A stretch of DNA of 64,000 nucleotides, taken from positions 248,001 to 312,000 of the forward strand of contig JACKDF010000004.1 of the NCBI GenBank assembly GCA_020633655.1, written 5' to 3'. This DNA comes from Deferribacteres bacterium. Its GTDB lineage: Bacteria; Zhuqueibacterota; Zhuqueibacteria; Zhuqueibacterales; Geothermadaptataceae. The position numbers were made by a program, and so were the translations under genes. Under the pieces are notes generated by a model that saw only the letters and a program-made list of their open reading frames with translations, did not search any database and had not been told where the DNA came from. Below, in pieces: positions 53,890-61,972 of the stretch (the stretch's first letter is position 1; the number at the start of each line of letters is the position of its first letter).

Positions 53890-55009
53890 ATGAAAAAAGT
53901 AGTTATTCTACTTGCATGGCTGGTGTATGCTGGCTCCGCTCACGGCCAGGAAATCAGCCTGAAAAGAAGCGTAAGTTCTGACAATTACTCCCTCTACTAT
54001 AATGTCTCTTCTCTTGCCCTCAGCAACATCTCCACTTTTGCAGGAAATTTGACACTGGAAACTTTCTATGATGATTACGGTTTATCCGGTTCCTTTAATG
54101 GCATCAATACATTTGACGCGAATGTGACCGGCGCCCGGTTGTTCCTCAATAATAATTTTCGCAAGTTTTATTATCAACTCGGCGCGGGCAATGATGACTT
54201 TCAAAATGCCAAAGATAATCTGTTTTATGATCTGGCTTTCGCCTATCTCATTCCGGTGGATATGCGCAACAATATTATTTTGAACACACGTTTTAATCGC
54301 TACCGTTTTCAGATGAATCCCCTTGCCTCGTATTTAGGCGTCGTCAACAATGTCATGAGCGTTTCACTGCAGTTTAAATTGGCAAATGCCTACATCGAAG
54401 CGACCTATCTGGTGAATCATCTGAATGAATCCGAAGTTAAAAGTGATCTGCTCGTCGACGAGGGAATCATTACAACCATCCCTGAAAATACATTGACGAC
54501 ATTTTATGCCTATGCTTACAAACCCATATCAGAGGGAATTAAAGCTGGCGCTGTCATTAGCGCGTCCAATTCCGAGATGAATGTTTATCAACCGACACAT
54601 GTAACTCTGGTGGAAAACTTTTACACCTATTTCCCTTATTTCACACCCATAAGCAGCAAGGCGTTCTCTTTTCTTTTTATTGCGAACAAATCAATAAATA
54701 TCGGTTCTGTGAATCTTGGTGAGATCATGTTCAAGGCTATAGCCCCGCTCGTCTCATCGACGAAATTGTTGTATGAAGTTAAGGAAGGATTCATAACAGC
54801 TGCCGACAGTGTTTATTACGATTATTCCGGCGTCGAACCGCTGAAGATAGATGCAACGTGGCAAAGAAAGTCTGGGCACTACCGGATTTTCATTACTCTT
54901 CGGCTACTCATATTTTGATAAGCCGTACATAAAAAACCGGTATTTCGGCAATGACCAGGAAGGGTACAGAAATCAACAATTCTCATTACAATTAAAGAAA
55001 TCTTTTTAA
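53890..55009 (+). CDS. Outer-membrane beta-barrel protein, split by one frameshift near its end
   Basis: About 372 residues when joined. Signal peptide about 1-19 (GSAHGQE). The mature protein alternates short amphipathic strands rich in Tyr/Phe/Asn (YSLYYNVSSLALSNISTF, KFYYQLGAGNDDFQ), as in porin-like exporters. The first frame stops at 54918 after a tail unlike the rest. Removing one G from GGG at 54874-54876 continues as GTTGFSLLFGYSYFDKPYI and ends LQLKKSF, the terminal Phe expected of a barrel. It starts the polysaccharide/CDP-sugar block and lies 15 bases before rfbF; a role as the outer-membrane exit for the polymer is inferred. Confidence 0.75.
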
Positions 55010-55024
55010 CCTCTGGAGGCTAGC

Positions 55025-55834
55025 ATGTCTGATTTATCGAACTATAAAGCTGTGATTTTATGCGGCGGACAAGGCACACGGATTCGTGGTGTCGCAGAAG
55101 ATAAACCTAAACCACTCATCGAAATCGGTGGAAAGCCAATTTTATGGCACATCATGAAAACCTATTCGGCTTATGGGGTGAAGAAATTCGTCCTGGCCCT
55201 TGGATACCAGGGTGACAAAATCGTTGATTATTTCGAAAATTATCATGCTCGCAATCACGATTTCACCATGAAAATAAATGACCATTCAAATAAGGCATTT
55301 AATTACGAGGACCGAAAAATTGGCGATTCAGACGTTGATGATTGGGAAATTACCTTTGCATTTACTGGTGTGCCCACAATGACTGGCGGACGGGTGAAAC
55401 GCATCAAAAAATACATACAGGAAGACAAATTTTTTGTCACCTACGGCGATGGTGTTTCCGATATCGACTTGCCGGAATTGTACAATTATCACATGTCCCA
55501 CGGAAAAATTGCCACGCTTACTGGTGTTAATCTGCCCACAACCTTCGGTATTGTGGAAACCAATGGGGATAATTTAATTACCAGTTTTCGTGAAAAGCCA
55601 GTAATGGATGGTTTCATTAATGGTGGTTATTTCGTATTTAATTCTGAAATCTTTGATTACATTGATGGCGATGATTGCGTGTTGGAAAACAAGCCTTTCA
55701 AACGACTCGTTCGTGAAGGCCAGCTTCATATGTTCAAGCATCCGGGATTTTGGCACTGCATGGATCATTACAAAGATTACCAAACCCTGAACGGTTTATG
55801 GGACAACAATAAAGCACCGTGGAACATCTGGTAA
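55025..55834 (+). CDS. rfbF: Glucose-1-phosphate cytidylyltransferase
   Basis: RfbF joins CTP and glucose-1-phosphate to form CDP-glucose in the cytoplasm. The 269-residue protein has the nucleotidyltransferase start AVILCGGQGTRIRG with KPKPLIEIGGKPILWHI, the metal Asp region VTYGDGVSDIDL, and the family end HPGFWHCMDHYKDYQTLNGL. TGGAGG lies before the ATG. It is followed after 19 bases by rfbG, which uses its product. Identification is firm. Confidence 0.96.
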   Translation: MSDLSNYKAVILCGGQGTRIRGVAEDKPKPLIEIGGKPILWHIMKTYSAYGVKKFVLALGYQGDKIVDYFENYHARNHDFTMKINDHSNKAFNYEDRKIGDSDVDDWEITFAFTGVPTMTGGRVKRIKKYIQEDKFFVTYGDGVSDIDLPELYNYHMSHGKIATLTGVNLPTTFGIVETNGDNLITSFREKPVMDGFINGGYFVFNSEIFDYIDGDDCVLENKPFKRLVREGQLHMFKHPGFWHCMDHYKDYQTLNGLWDNNKAPWNIW

Positions 55835-55853
55835 GCGATCAAAGGAGATTTCA

Positions 55854-56960
55854 ATGCAATCATTCGATAAACTATTCGGTGGAATCTACAAAGGAAAAAC
55901 GGTACTGGTAACCGGACACACCGGGTTCAAAGGCTCATGGCTATCCCTTTGGCTGGAAAAAATGGGCGCCAACGTGGTGGGTTATTCCTTGGAGCCTCCA
56001 ACACAACCCAATCATTTCGGGTTGCTCACTATCAATATGACCAGCATCATCGGTGATATTCGTGATTCAGGCAAACTTGACGAAGTCATGGCGACCCACA
56101 CACCGGAAATCGTATTTCATCTTGCTGCACAGCCTTTGGTCCGCTTATCCTATCGCGAGCCAGTTGAAACTTTTGAAGTCAATGCGATTGGATCGTTGAA
56201 AGTTTTTGAAGCCTGCCGCAAAGCTGGCTCGGTAAAATCTTTGGTCAGCATTACAACAGACAAAGTATATCGCAACAACGAATGGGTGTGGGGTTACCGC
56301 GAAAGTGATCCCTTTGGCGGATACGATCCCTACAGTGCCTCCAAGGCCTGTGCTGAAATCGCAACGGACAGTTATCGCAACTCATTTTTTAATCTCGATC
56401 GCTACGGTATCGATCACAACACTTTGCTGTGCACGACTCGCGCTGGTAATGTCGTTGGTGGTGGCGATTGGGCAGCGGACAGGCTCATTCCGGATATCAT
56501 GAAAGCAGTCAGTAGAAAAGAACCGGTCATCATTCGCAATCCGAAATCAACGCGGCCATGGCAGCATGTTTTAGAGCCTTTGGCGGGTTACCTGGCATTG
56601 GGCGAGAAACTCTATCAAGGTGAAAAAATGTTTGCCGAAGGCTGGAATTTCGGGCCGTCCGATGATGATGTTTTGAGCGTACATGAAATCCTCAACATCA
56701 TTCGTGAATTTTGGCCGGATATCGAATACGAAATTCAGGCAAATCCAAACAATCCCCATGAAGCTGGCATGCTGCAACTGGATTGGGCGAAAGCGCGAAC
56801 TTATCTGAAATGGCAGCCTGTTTGGAAAATGAATACAACCATCGAACGCATCACCAATTGGTACCGGAATTATTACCAAAAAAATGAAATTAGCAGCCTC
56901 GATGATTTACAGCAATACGTTGCCGATGCCCGTGCGTTAGGTTTAGACTGGACCAAATGA
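55854..56960 (+). CDS. rfbG: CDP-glucose 4,6-dehydratase
   Basis: RfbG converts CDP-glucose to CDP-4-keto-6-deoxyglucose. The 368-residue SDR enzyme has the NAD-binding VLVTGHTGFKGSWLSLWLEK, the ITTDKVYRNNEWVWGYRES segment, and the catalytic YDPYSASK. A C-terminal RPWQHVLEPLAGYL is characteristic of this dehydratase. AAAGGAGA precedes the ATG. It sits between rfbF and another SDR gene. No RfbH (3-dehydrase) gene is in the window, so the pathway here may stop at a 6-deoxyhexose rather than a 3,6-dideoxyhexose. Confidence 0.95.
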   Translation: MQSFDKLFGGIYKGKTVLVTGHTGFKGSWLSLWLEKMGANVVGYSLEPPTQPNHFGLLTINMTSIIGDIRDSGKLDEVMATHTPEIVFHLAAQPLVRLSYREPVETFEVNAIGSLKVFEACRKAGSVKSLVSITTDKVYRNNEWVWGYRESDPFGGYDPYSASKACAEIATDSYRNSFFNLDRYGIDHNTLLCTTRAGNVVGGGDWAADRLIPDIMKAVSRKEPVIIRNPKSTRPWQHVLEPLAGYLALGEKLYQGEKMFAEGWNFGPSDDDVLSVHEILNIIREFWPDIEYEIQANPNNPHEAGMLQLDWAKARTYLKWQPVWKMNTTIERITNWYRNYYQKNEISSLDDLQQYVADARALGLDWTK

Positions 56961-56969
56961 GGTGATGCT

Positions 56970-57881
56970 GTGAAAAATATTTTAATCACCGGCGTCAATG
57001 GATTTGTCGGGCGTAATCTTGTACGATTCCTGAGTAACAACAGGTATTTTCAAGTGACTGGTGTCGACGTTGCCGAACGAAAGTCGCCTGAGTTTGAAAC
57101 GATTCAAGGTTTCGGTTATGCGCAACTCGATATAACCGATGCCTTGAGCGTAGAATGTTTTTTTAAGGGACAGCAATTCGATGCCATCGTTCATCTGGCG
57201 GGCATTCTCAGTAAAGAGGAAAATGCCACGCTTCACACAAAGGCACGTGAGGTGAATTTTAACAGCACATGCATTTTGTTGGAAATGGCCCGAAGTCAGT
57301 CTGCCCACTTCGTGTTTACATCCACGGCGATGGTATATGGTGATCAGGATGGGCCTTTTGTCGAGTCCATGCCGAAAAATCCGGAAAATTATTATGCACT
57401 GACGAAAAGCTTATCCGAAGATATGATTCTTTATTTCCATAAAAAATTTGGATTAAATTATACAATATTCCGGCCAGCAATTTTGTACGGGGCGGGGCAG
57501 ACTGGCGATTCTTTTATCCCTTCGTTAATCCGCACTTTACACAAAAACGAGAACTTTAACATGACGCGTGGGGAACAAAAAAGGGATTTTGTTTATGTTG
57601 ATGATTTCAGTATGGCGATAAAATTGGCGTTGGAAACAAGCACAAGCGGGATATTCAATATTGGTACCGGAACTGGTGTTACGATAAAACAGGTAGCGGA
57701 AATGATTGCCCAAAAAATGCAGGTTACCAACAAATTGAATTTGGGTGCACTGCCATATCGTGAAAATGAGTTGTGGAATTATGCCTTAAGTTACGATCGG
57801 CTGCACAAGGCTATTGGGTGGTCACCGCTTATCGGTATTGAAATGGGAGTTGAATTGATTTTACAGGATATTCTTGGGTAA
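56970..57881 (+). CDS. NAD-dependent epimerase/dehydratase (SDR), probable CDP-sugar reductase or epimerase
   Basis: 303 residues. Extended SDR with the GxxGxxG start ILITGVNGFVGRNLVRFL, VHLAGILS in the core, the active-site Ser/Thr in FVFTSTAMVYG and YYALTKSLSEDM giving YxxxK. The end has QKRDFVYVDDF and IFNIGTGTGVTIKQVAEMI. The context suggests it acts on CDP-4-keto-6-deoxyglucose, reducing or epimerising C4, but sequence alone does not fix the product. The start is GTG at 56970 with GAGGTGA upstream, 9 bases after the rfbG stop. Confidence 0.85.
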   Translation: MKNILITGVNGFVGRNLVRFLSNNRYFQVTGVDVAERKSPEFETIQGFGYAQLDITDALSVECFFKGQQFDAIVHLAGILSKEENATLHTKAREVNFNSTCILLEMARSQSAHFVFTSTAMVYGDQDGPFVESMPKNPENYYALTKSLSEDMILYFHKKFGLNYTIFRPAILYGAGQTGDSFIPSLIRTLHKNENFNMTRGEQKRDFVYVDDFSMAIKLALETSTSGIFNIGTGTGVTIKQVAEMIAQKMQVTNKLNLGALPYRENELWNYALSYDRLHKAIGWSPLIGIEMGVELILQDILG

Positions 57882-57891
57882 TAATACAACC

Positions 57892-58020
57892 CTGACGAGA
57901 CTGTAGAAAAAGCGATTAACCGGACGTTGAGCTTGTCGAAACGACCGGTTCCAGGTTCAAATTCAGGCCCTTCGGCAAGCTCAGGGTCCGAATTTTATGG
58001 TTTTCGAAAGTATTGTCCGA
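57892..58020. repeat. Composite palindromic repeat, copy B (inverted core)
   Basis: Begins CTGACGAGACTGTAGAAAAA as copy A does, but the core is in the opposite order: CCGGACGTTGAGCTTGTCGA comes first and GGCCCTTCGGCAAGCTCAGG second. It ends near 58020 with TTTTCGAAAG. It separates the SDR gene from the TPR gene, so the operon may be interrupted or its mRNA processed here. Confidence 0.75.
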
Positions 58021-58054
58021 GTTGATCTACCTGAATAGAAAAAGGAAAAAGAAG

Positions 58055-58870
58055 ATGAAAAATAAAGCAATTATATTAATGATAATTTTTTGTGCGCTGC
58101 CGGCGTTCCTTCTTGCTCAGGCGGAAGATGATTACATCAGCAGCCTGATTAAAAAGGGAGAGTTCAGCGAAGCGCTGACACTTATGGGGAAATCGACCTT
58201 CGAGCCGGCTGTCGCAGACAAATATAAAGGCCAGATTTATTACGGTTTGTACAATCCAGATTCAGCGATATTTTATTTGGAAAAAACCTACCGCAACGGC
58301 ACACGGGACGATGCGACAATCATTGCTTTTTCACAAGCGTTGTTGTGGAAAAAGAACTTCAAAGATGCCTCGTCACTGCTCAAACAGGTGCAGGATAAAA
58401 CGGATCTGGATTATTTAAAAGTACGTGCTAACCAGCATGAACTGCTTGGTGAATTCAAAGATGCATTAAAAATATATGATAAAATAATTCCAGTCGAGGA
58501 GTTGCCCTACGGTACCATGGAGCGCAAAGCAATTCTTCTGTCCTGGATGAAAAAATTCGATGCGTCAATAGCTTTGTTTGATGATATCATAAACACGGAA
58601 GTTGTCAGTGAGCCCCTGCGTGTACGCTGCCTGGTGAAAAAAGCAGAGGTGATATCGTGGAAAAAAGAATTTGATAAAGCAATAGAAATTCTCGATGATG
58701 TGGTGGCGAAAGATCCGAAAAACACGTCGGCACGGTTTGTCAAAGCGCAAATTTTTGAATGGCTTGGCAAATACAAAGATGCAAAAAATTTATATAAAGA
58801 TATTCTGCTGGTGGATAAAGACAATGTTGAAGCGAAATGGAAACTGGAAAAACTATTGTGGGTAAATTAA
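58055..58870 (+). CDS. Exported TPR-repeat protein of the exopolysaccharide block
   Basis: About 271 residues. Signal peptide about 1-22 (AIILMIIFCALPAFLLAQAE). TPR-like units fill the rest (GEFSEALTLMGKSTF, KKFDASIALFDDIIN, KEFDKAIEILDDVVAKDPKN, GKYKDAKNLYKDILLVDKDN). I start at ATG 58055, preceded by AGGAAAAAG; an upstream start at 58013 would place a basic stretch before the signal. The stop is 5 bases before the GT2 gene. BcsC, AlgK and PelB show that periplasmic TPR proteins help polymer export in synthase systems, which fits here by analogy only. Confidence 0.75.
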   Translation: MKNKAIILMIIFCALPAFLLAQAEDDYISSLIKKGEFSEALTLMGKSTFEPAVADKYKGQIYYGLYNPDSAIFYLEKTYRNGTRDDATIIAFSQALLWKKNFKDASSLLKQVQDKTDLDYLKVRANQHELLGEFKDALKIYDKIIPVEELPYGTMERKAILLSWMKKFDASIALFDDIINTEVVSEPLRVRCLVKKAEVISWKKEFDKAIEILDDVVAKDPKNTSARFVKAQIFEWLGKYKDAKNLYKDILLVDKDNVEAKWKLEKLLWVN

Positions 58871-58875
58871 ACGGA

Positions 58876-60384
58876 ATGAAACAGGCGCGAGAACTCTACA
58901 CGGAATCTATCTCCCGGCTGGAAAAATTTGTACTCCTCGCTTTATTGACCCTCGGACTCGAATCGGTGATCTATTTTACGCACTGGTGGTTTTGGGGTGG
59001 GCATCGCAAACAGACCGCATTTTTTGTCATCCTGAGCTTTGCTATCTTTTGGGAAATTTTTCGCAACCTGATAAACTGGTACATTTATTCGTTTGTGAAA
59101 ACGCCGGAACCACAAAAACGCACGCACGATTTTACTGTTGATGTGCTGACAACGGCTATGCCTGGCGAGCCCTATGCGATGTTTGAACAATCGCTGGAAG
59201 CCATCGCTGCAATCGAATATCCGCACAACACATTTTTGCTTGACGGCGGCAACGATCCACAATTGCAGGCATTGTGTGAGCGCTTGAATATCAATCACAT
59301 CAATTGTGAAGGTGTTGGTGGCGCCAAGGCTGGCAAGATAAATTATTGCCTCAACAATTTTTCCACGTCAGAGGTTGTGTTGGTCATCGACCCGGATCAT
59401 ATTCCCAAAAAGGACTTTTTCGAATATACGTTACCAGCGTTTAATGATGAAAAAGTTGGCTTTGTCCAGGTTGTTCAAGCCTATTATAATACCGGGGAAA
59501 GTTTTGTCGCCGATGCCGCAGCCGAACAAACCTTTGGTTTTTATGGACCTACTTTGATGGGTTTAAACGGCCTCGGCATACCGACAGCCATTGGTGCCAA
59601 TTGCACATTTCGCCGCAAAGCGCTTGACTCTATCGGTGGCCATGCCATTCACTTGGCTGAGGATGCGCTTACCTCCATGCGTATTCATGCGGAGGGGTGG
59701 AAGAGTGTCTACGTGCCCTACCGTGGATCCACCGGTTTAGCGCCGGCGGACATCAGTGCGTTTTTCAAACAGCAGTTGAAGTGGGCGACAGGCATGTTCT
59801 ATCTTCTGTTTCGCGAATATCCTAAACTTTTTCGCAAATTTAATCTCGTTTCCAAGTTGCATTACTTTTTTGCCGGTACATTTTATTTGAATGGACTTGC
59901 GGTCTTTTTCACGCTCATTCTGCCAATTATCTTTTTGTTCTTCAAAATATTCGCTGTGGAAATGGCGCTTTCGGATTTTCTTATTCATTATGTGCCTTAC
60001 CTGGCAATTTCCGTCGGCATCAATCAATTTATTCAGCGATGGTACACCCACACGGAGGAAAAACGTTTTCCGTGGAAATCGATGGTGCTGGAAAAAGGCA
60101 CCTGGTTTATCTACATGATGGGATTTATTTATGGCCTTTCCGGTAAAAAAGTCGCTTACCTGCCGACACCCAAGACCGCGCAGCAAGGCGTTTATCTGAA
60201 TCTGGCGTATCCACATATCCTCATCCTGGCGCTGTCGATTATCGCAATTGCATTTACTCTGCTCACCTATCCACGCATGGATACAGGCACGAATCTGATG
60301 ATATTTTTTGCAGGCACAAATATCGCTCTTTTGACGCCGACGATCTGGATCAGTACCAAAAATCTTTTTATAAAGAATAATTGA
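58876..60384 (+). CDS. Cellulose-synthase-like processive glycosyltransferase (GT2)
   Basis: About 502 residues. Two N-terminal membrane helices (about 15-35, 47-67) precede the GT2 catalytic region: VLTTAMPGEPYAMFEQSLEA, LLDGGNDPQL, the metal-binding VIDPDHIPKKDF, LAEDALTSMRIHAEGW and QQLKWATGM (in place of QxxRW). About five or six membrane helices follow. This is the layout of BcsA-type enzymes that make a beta-linked polymer and push it through the membrane. No PilZ domain is present. An ATG at 58837, inside the TPR gene, is an alternative start. The next gene encodes a GH26-like hydrolase, as bcsZ accompanies bcsA. The sugar donor is not known. Confidence 0.88.
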   Translation: MKQARELYTESISRLEKFVLLALLTLGLESVIYFTHWWFWGGHRKQTAFFVILSFAIFWEIFRNLINWYIYSFVKTPEPQKRTHDFTVDVLTTAMPGEPYAMFEQSLEAIAAIEYPHNTFLLDGGNDPQLQALCERLNINHINCEGVGGAKAGKINYCLNNFSTSEVVLVIDPDHIPKKDFFEYTLPAFNDEKVGFVQVVQAYYNTGESFVADAAAEQTFGFYGPTLMGLNGLGIPTAIGANCTFRRKALDSIGGHAIHLAEDALTSMRIHAEGWKSVYVPYRGSTGLAPADISAFFKQQLKWATGMFYLLFREYPKLFRKFNLVSKLHYFFAGTFYLNGLAVFFTLILPIIFLFFKIFAVEMALSDFLIHYVPYLAISVGINQFIQRWYTHTEEKRFPWKSMVLEKGTWFIYMMGFIYGLSGKKVAYLPTPKTAQQGVYLNLAYPHILILALSIIAIAFTLLTYPRMDTGTNLMIFFAGTNIALLTPTIWISTKNLFIKNN

Positions 60385-60515
60385 ATCATGAGCAGTAAAA
60401 TTGCATCGATAAAGTTTGTAGATTTTGTCAAATCGGCCTTTGAAAAATGGCGTTAAGAAATTTTGGATAAGTTCCGTTAAGAATCATTTTTTGTCTGAGC
60501 GCAGTGAGTTTAAGC

Positions 60516-60634
60516 AAAGGCCGGCGAAGCAAAATGATTGAGGAATTCATCCAAAATTTTAGCCATTTTTCAACAGCCTTGATTTTTTTTGTTTCTTTTT
60601 TGATCAAGCAAAGCCAAAGGCCGGCGAAGCAAAA
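60516..60634. repeat. Pair of 19-base direct repeats exactly 100 bases apart
   Basis: AAAGGCCGGCGAAGCAAAA occurs at 60516-60534 and again at 60616-60634. Between them are TTTTTTGTTTCTTTTTTGAT and, after the second copy, AAGAAAATGG, giving a partial inverted repeat. The whole 346-base gap 60385-60730 shows no gene. The words resemble the remnant near 19640. Confidence 0.75.
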
Positions 60635-60730
60635 AGAAAATGGATTGGTGAGATATCTTTTTTTTGGGGGGGATAGAATCTGTACTTTCTAAATCAGGAA
60701 TAGAATAAAAAAGCTCAATGGAATTTAAAA

Positions 60731-61780
60731 ATGCAATCACTTAAAATAACAATAAAAATAGCACTTTATTTAGTCATTGTCGCAGTTATTTACATCGTGA
60801 TTTTACGCTTTATCGATCCCGGTGCCCGCTGGTTGTATCATAACTACATCACAAAGAACTTAGTTGTGGAGGGCAAGAAGGCGATCGATCCTGATCGAAA
60901 ATTGTCCCTGGGTATGTACCGACCAGAATTGCCTTATCATTACGATACCGTCGTAGCCGTTGAAGACAGCCTTGATACAAAACTTAAAGTTATTTCCTAT
61001 TATCAAGCGTGGGGTGATGGCGACGAACACCAATTCAATTTGGATGTTGTCAGAAATATCGCAAAAGGCGACTACATTCCCATGATAACCTGGGAACCCT
61101 GGGTGGTGGCGTTTGAAAAATACAAAAACAACATGGCCGATTCCAGCGTGGCGTTGATCACTGCAGGAGAGTTCGATTACTACATCCACTCCTGGGCACG
61201 GCAAATTGTGCAATACGGTAAACCGATTTTTCTGCGTCTCGGTCATGAAATGAGTAATCCGTGGTATACCTGGAGCAACCATTACGGCAATACACCAGAG
61301 ATGTATATTGCCATGTGGCGGCATGTTTATGAAATATTTCAAAAGGAGGGAGCGAAGAACAGCCTATTCGTCTGGTCACCATACACTGCCGCCGATTCAG
61401 TTTTTTATCCGGGCAATGATTATGTCGATTGGATCGGTTTTGATATTTTTAACTATGGCGCTCTGTCGGAAACCGGAAGCTGGTATGATTTTTCAACACT
61501 AACGTCAATTTTATACAATAATTACACAAAATATAACAAACCGATGATGATTGCGGAGGTTGGTTGTTCGGAGTTTGGTGGCAATAAAAATGATTGGTAC
61601 CGCGATATGTTTCACCTGCTCACAACCAATGTTTTTCCACAAATCAAACTCCTCGTGATTTTTGATAATCCCATCGGTAAAACCGCAACTGGACTTGATG
61701 TGGATTGGAGTATGACTGCTGATGAGGCCGTCTATAGCGCCATAAAATCTCAAGTCAGCATGGATCAACTGAACCGGTAG
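60731..61780 (+). CDS. Membrane-anchored GH26-like glycoside hydrolase
   Basis: 349 residues. An N-terminal membrane helix (about 7-27) anchors an extracytoplasmic domain. GH26 signs: IPMITWEPW near 116, the acid/base in FLRLGHEMSNPWYTW (H172, E173), VWSPYTA near 214, DYVDWIGFDIFNYG near 230 and the nucleophile region MMIAEVGCSEFGG (E276). GH26 enzymes cleave beta-mannans or beta-1,3/1,4-linked glycans. Its place right after the GT2 synthase suggests trimming or editing of the nascent polymer, as BcsZ, AlgL or PelA do in their systems. No good Shine-Dalgarno precedes the ATG. A repeat-bearing gap separates it from the synthase. Confidence 0.82.
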   Translation: MQSLKITIKIALYLVIVAVIYIVILRFIDPGARWLYHNYITKNLVVEGKKAIDPDRKLSLGMYRPELPYHYDTVVAVEDSLDTKLKVISYYQAWGDGDEHQFNLDVVRNIAKGDYIPMITWEPWVVAFEKYKNNMADSSVALITAGEFDYYIHSWARQIVQYGKPIFLRLGHEMSNPWYTWSNHYGNTPEMYIAMWRHVYEIFQKEGAKNSLFVWSPYTAADSVFYPGNDYVDWIGFDIFNYGALSETGSWYDFSTLTSILYNNYTKYNKPMMIAEVGCSEFGGNKNDWYRDMFHLLTTNVFPQIKLLVIFDNPIGKTATGLDVDWSMTADEAVYSAIKSQVSMDQLNR

Positions 61781-61784
61781 CGTC

Positions 61785-61939
61785 AACTCTGACTGGGTTC
61801 TGAACCCTGTTAAGTCTGTCGAAAAACATGCAAATTCGGTCCCTGAGCTTGCCGAAGGGCCCCAATTTGAGCGTGGAACCGGGCGTTTCGACAAGCTCAA
61901 CGTCCGGTTTACTCCTTTTTCGACAGTCTAATCAGAGTT
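61785..61939. repeat. Composite palindromic repeat, copy C
   Basis: Outer inverted ends AACTCTGA (61785-61792) and TCAGAGTT (61932-61939). A GGGTT/AACCC hairpin lies on the left, where copy A has it on the right. The core (CCCTGAGCTTGCCGAAGGGC, then CCGGGCGTTTCGACAAGCTC) matches copy A closely, in the same orientation. It lies between the GH26-like gene and the propeller gene. Confidence 0.8.
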
Positions 61940-61972
61940 AACACTACTAATCGAACTAACAGGAATTGTAAC

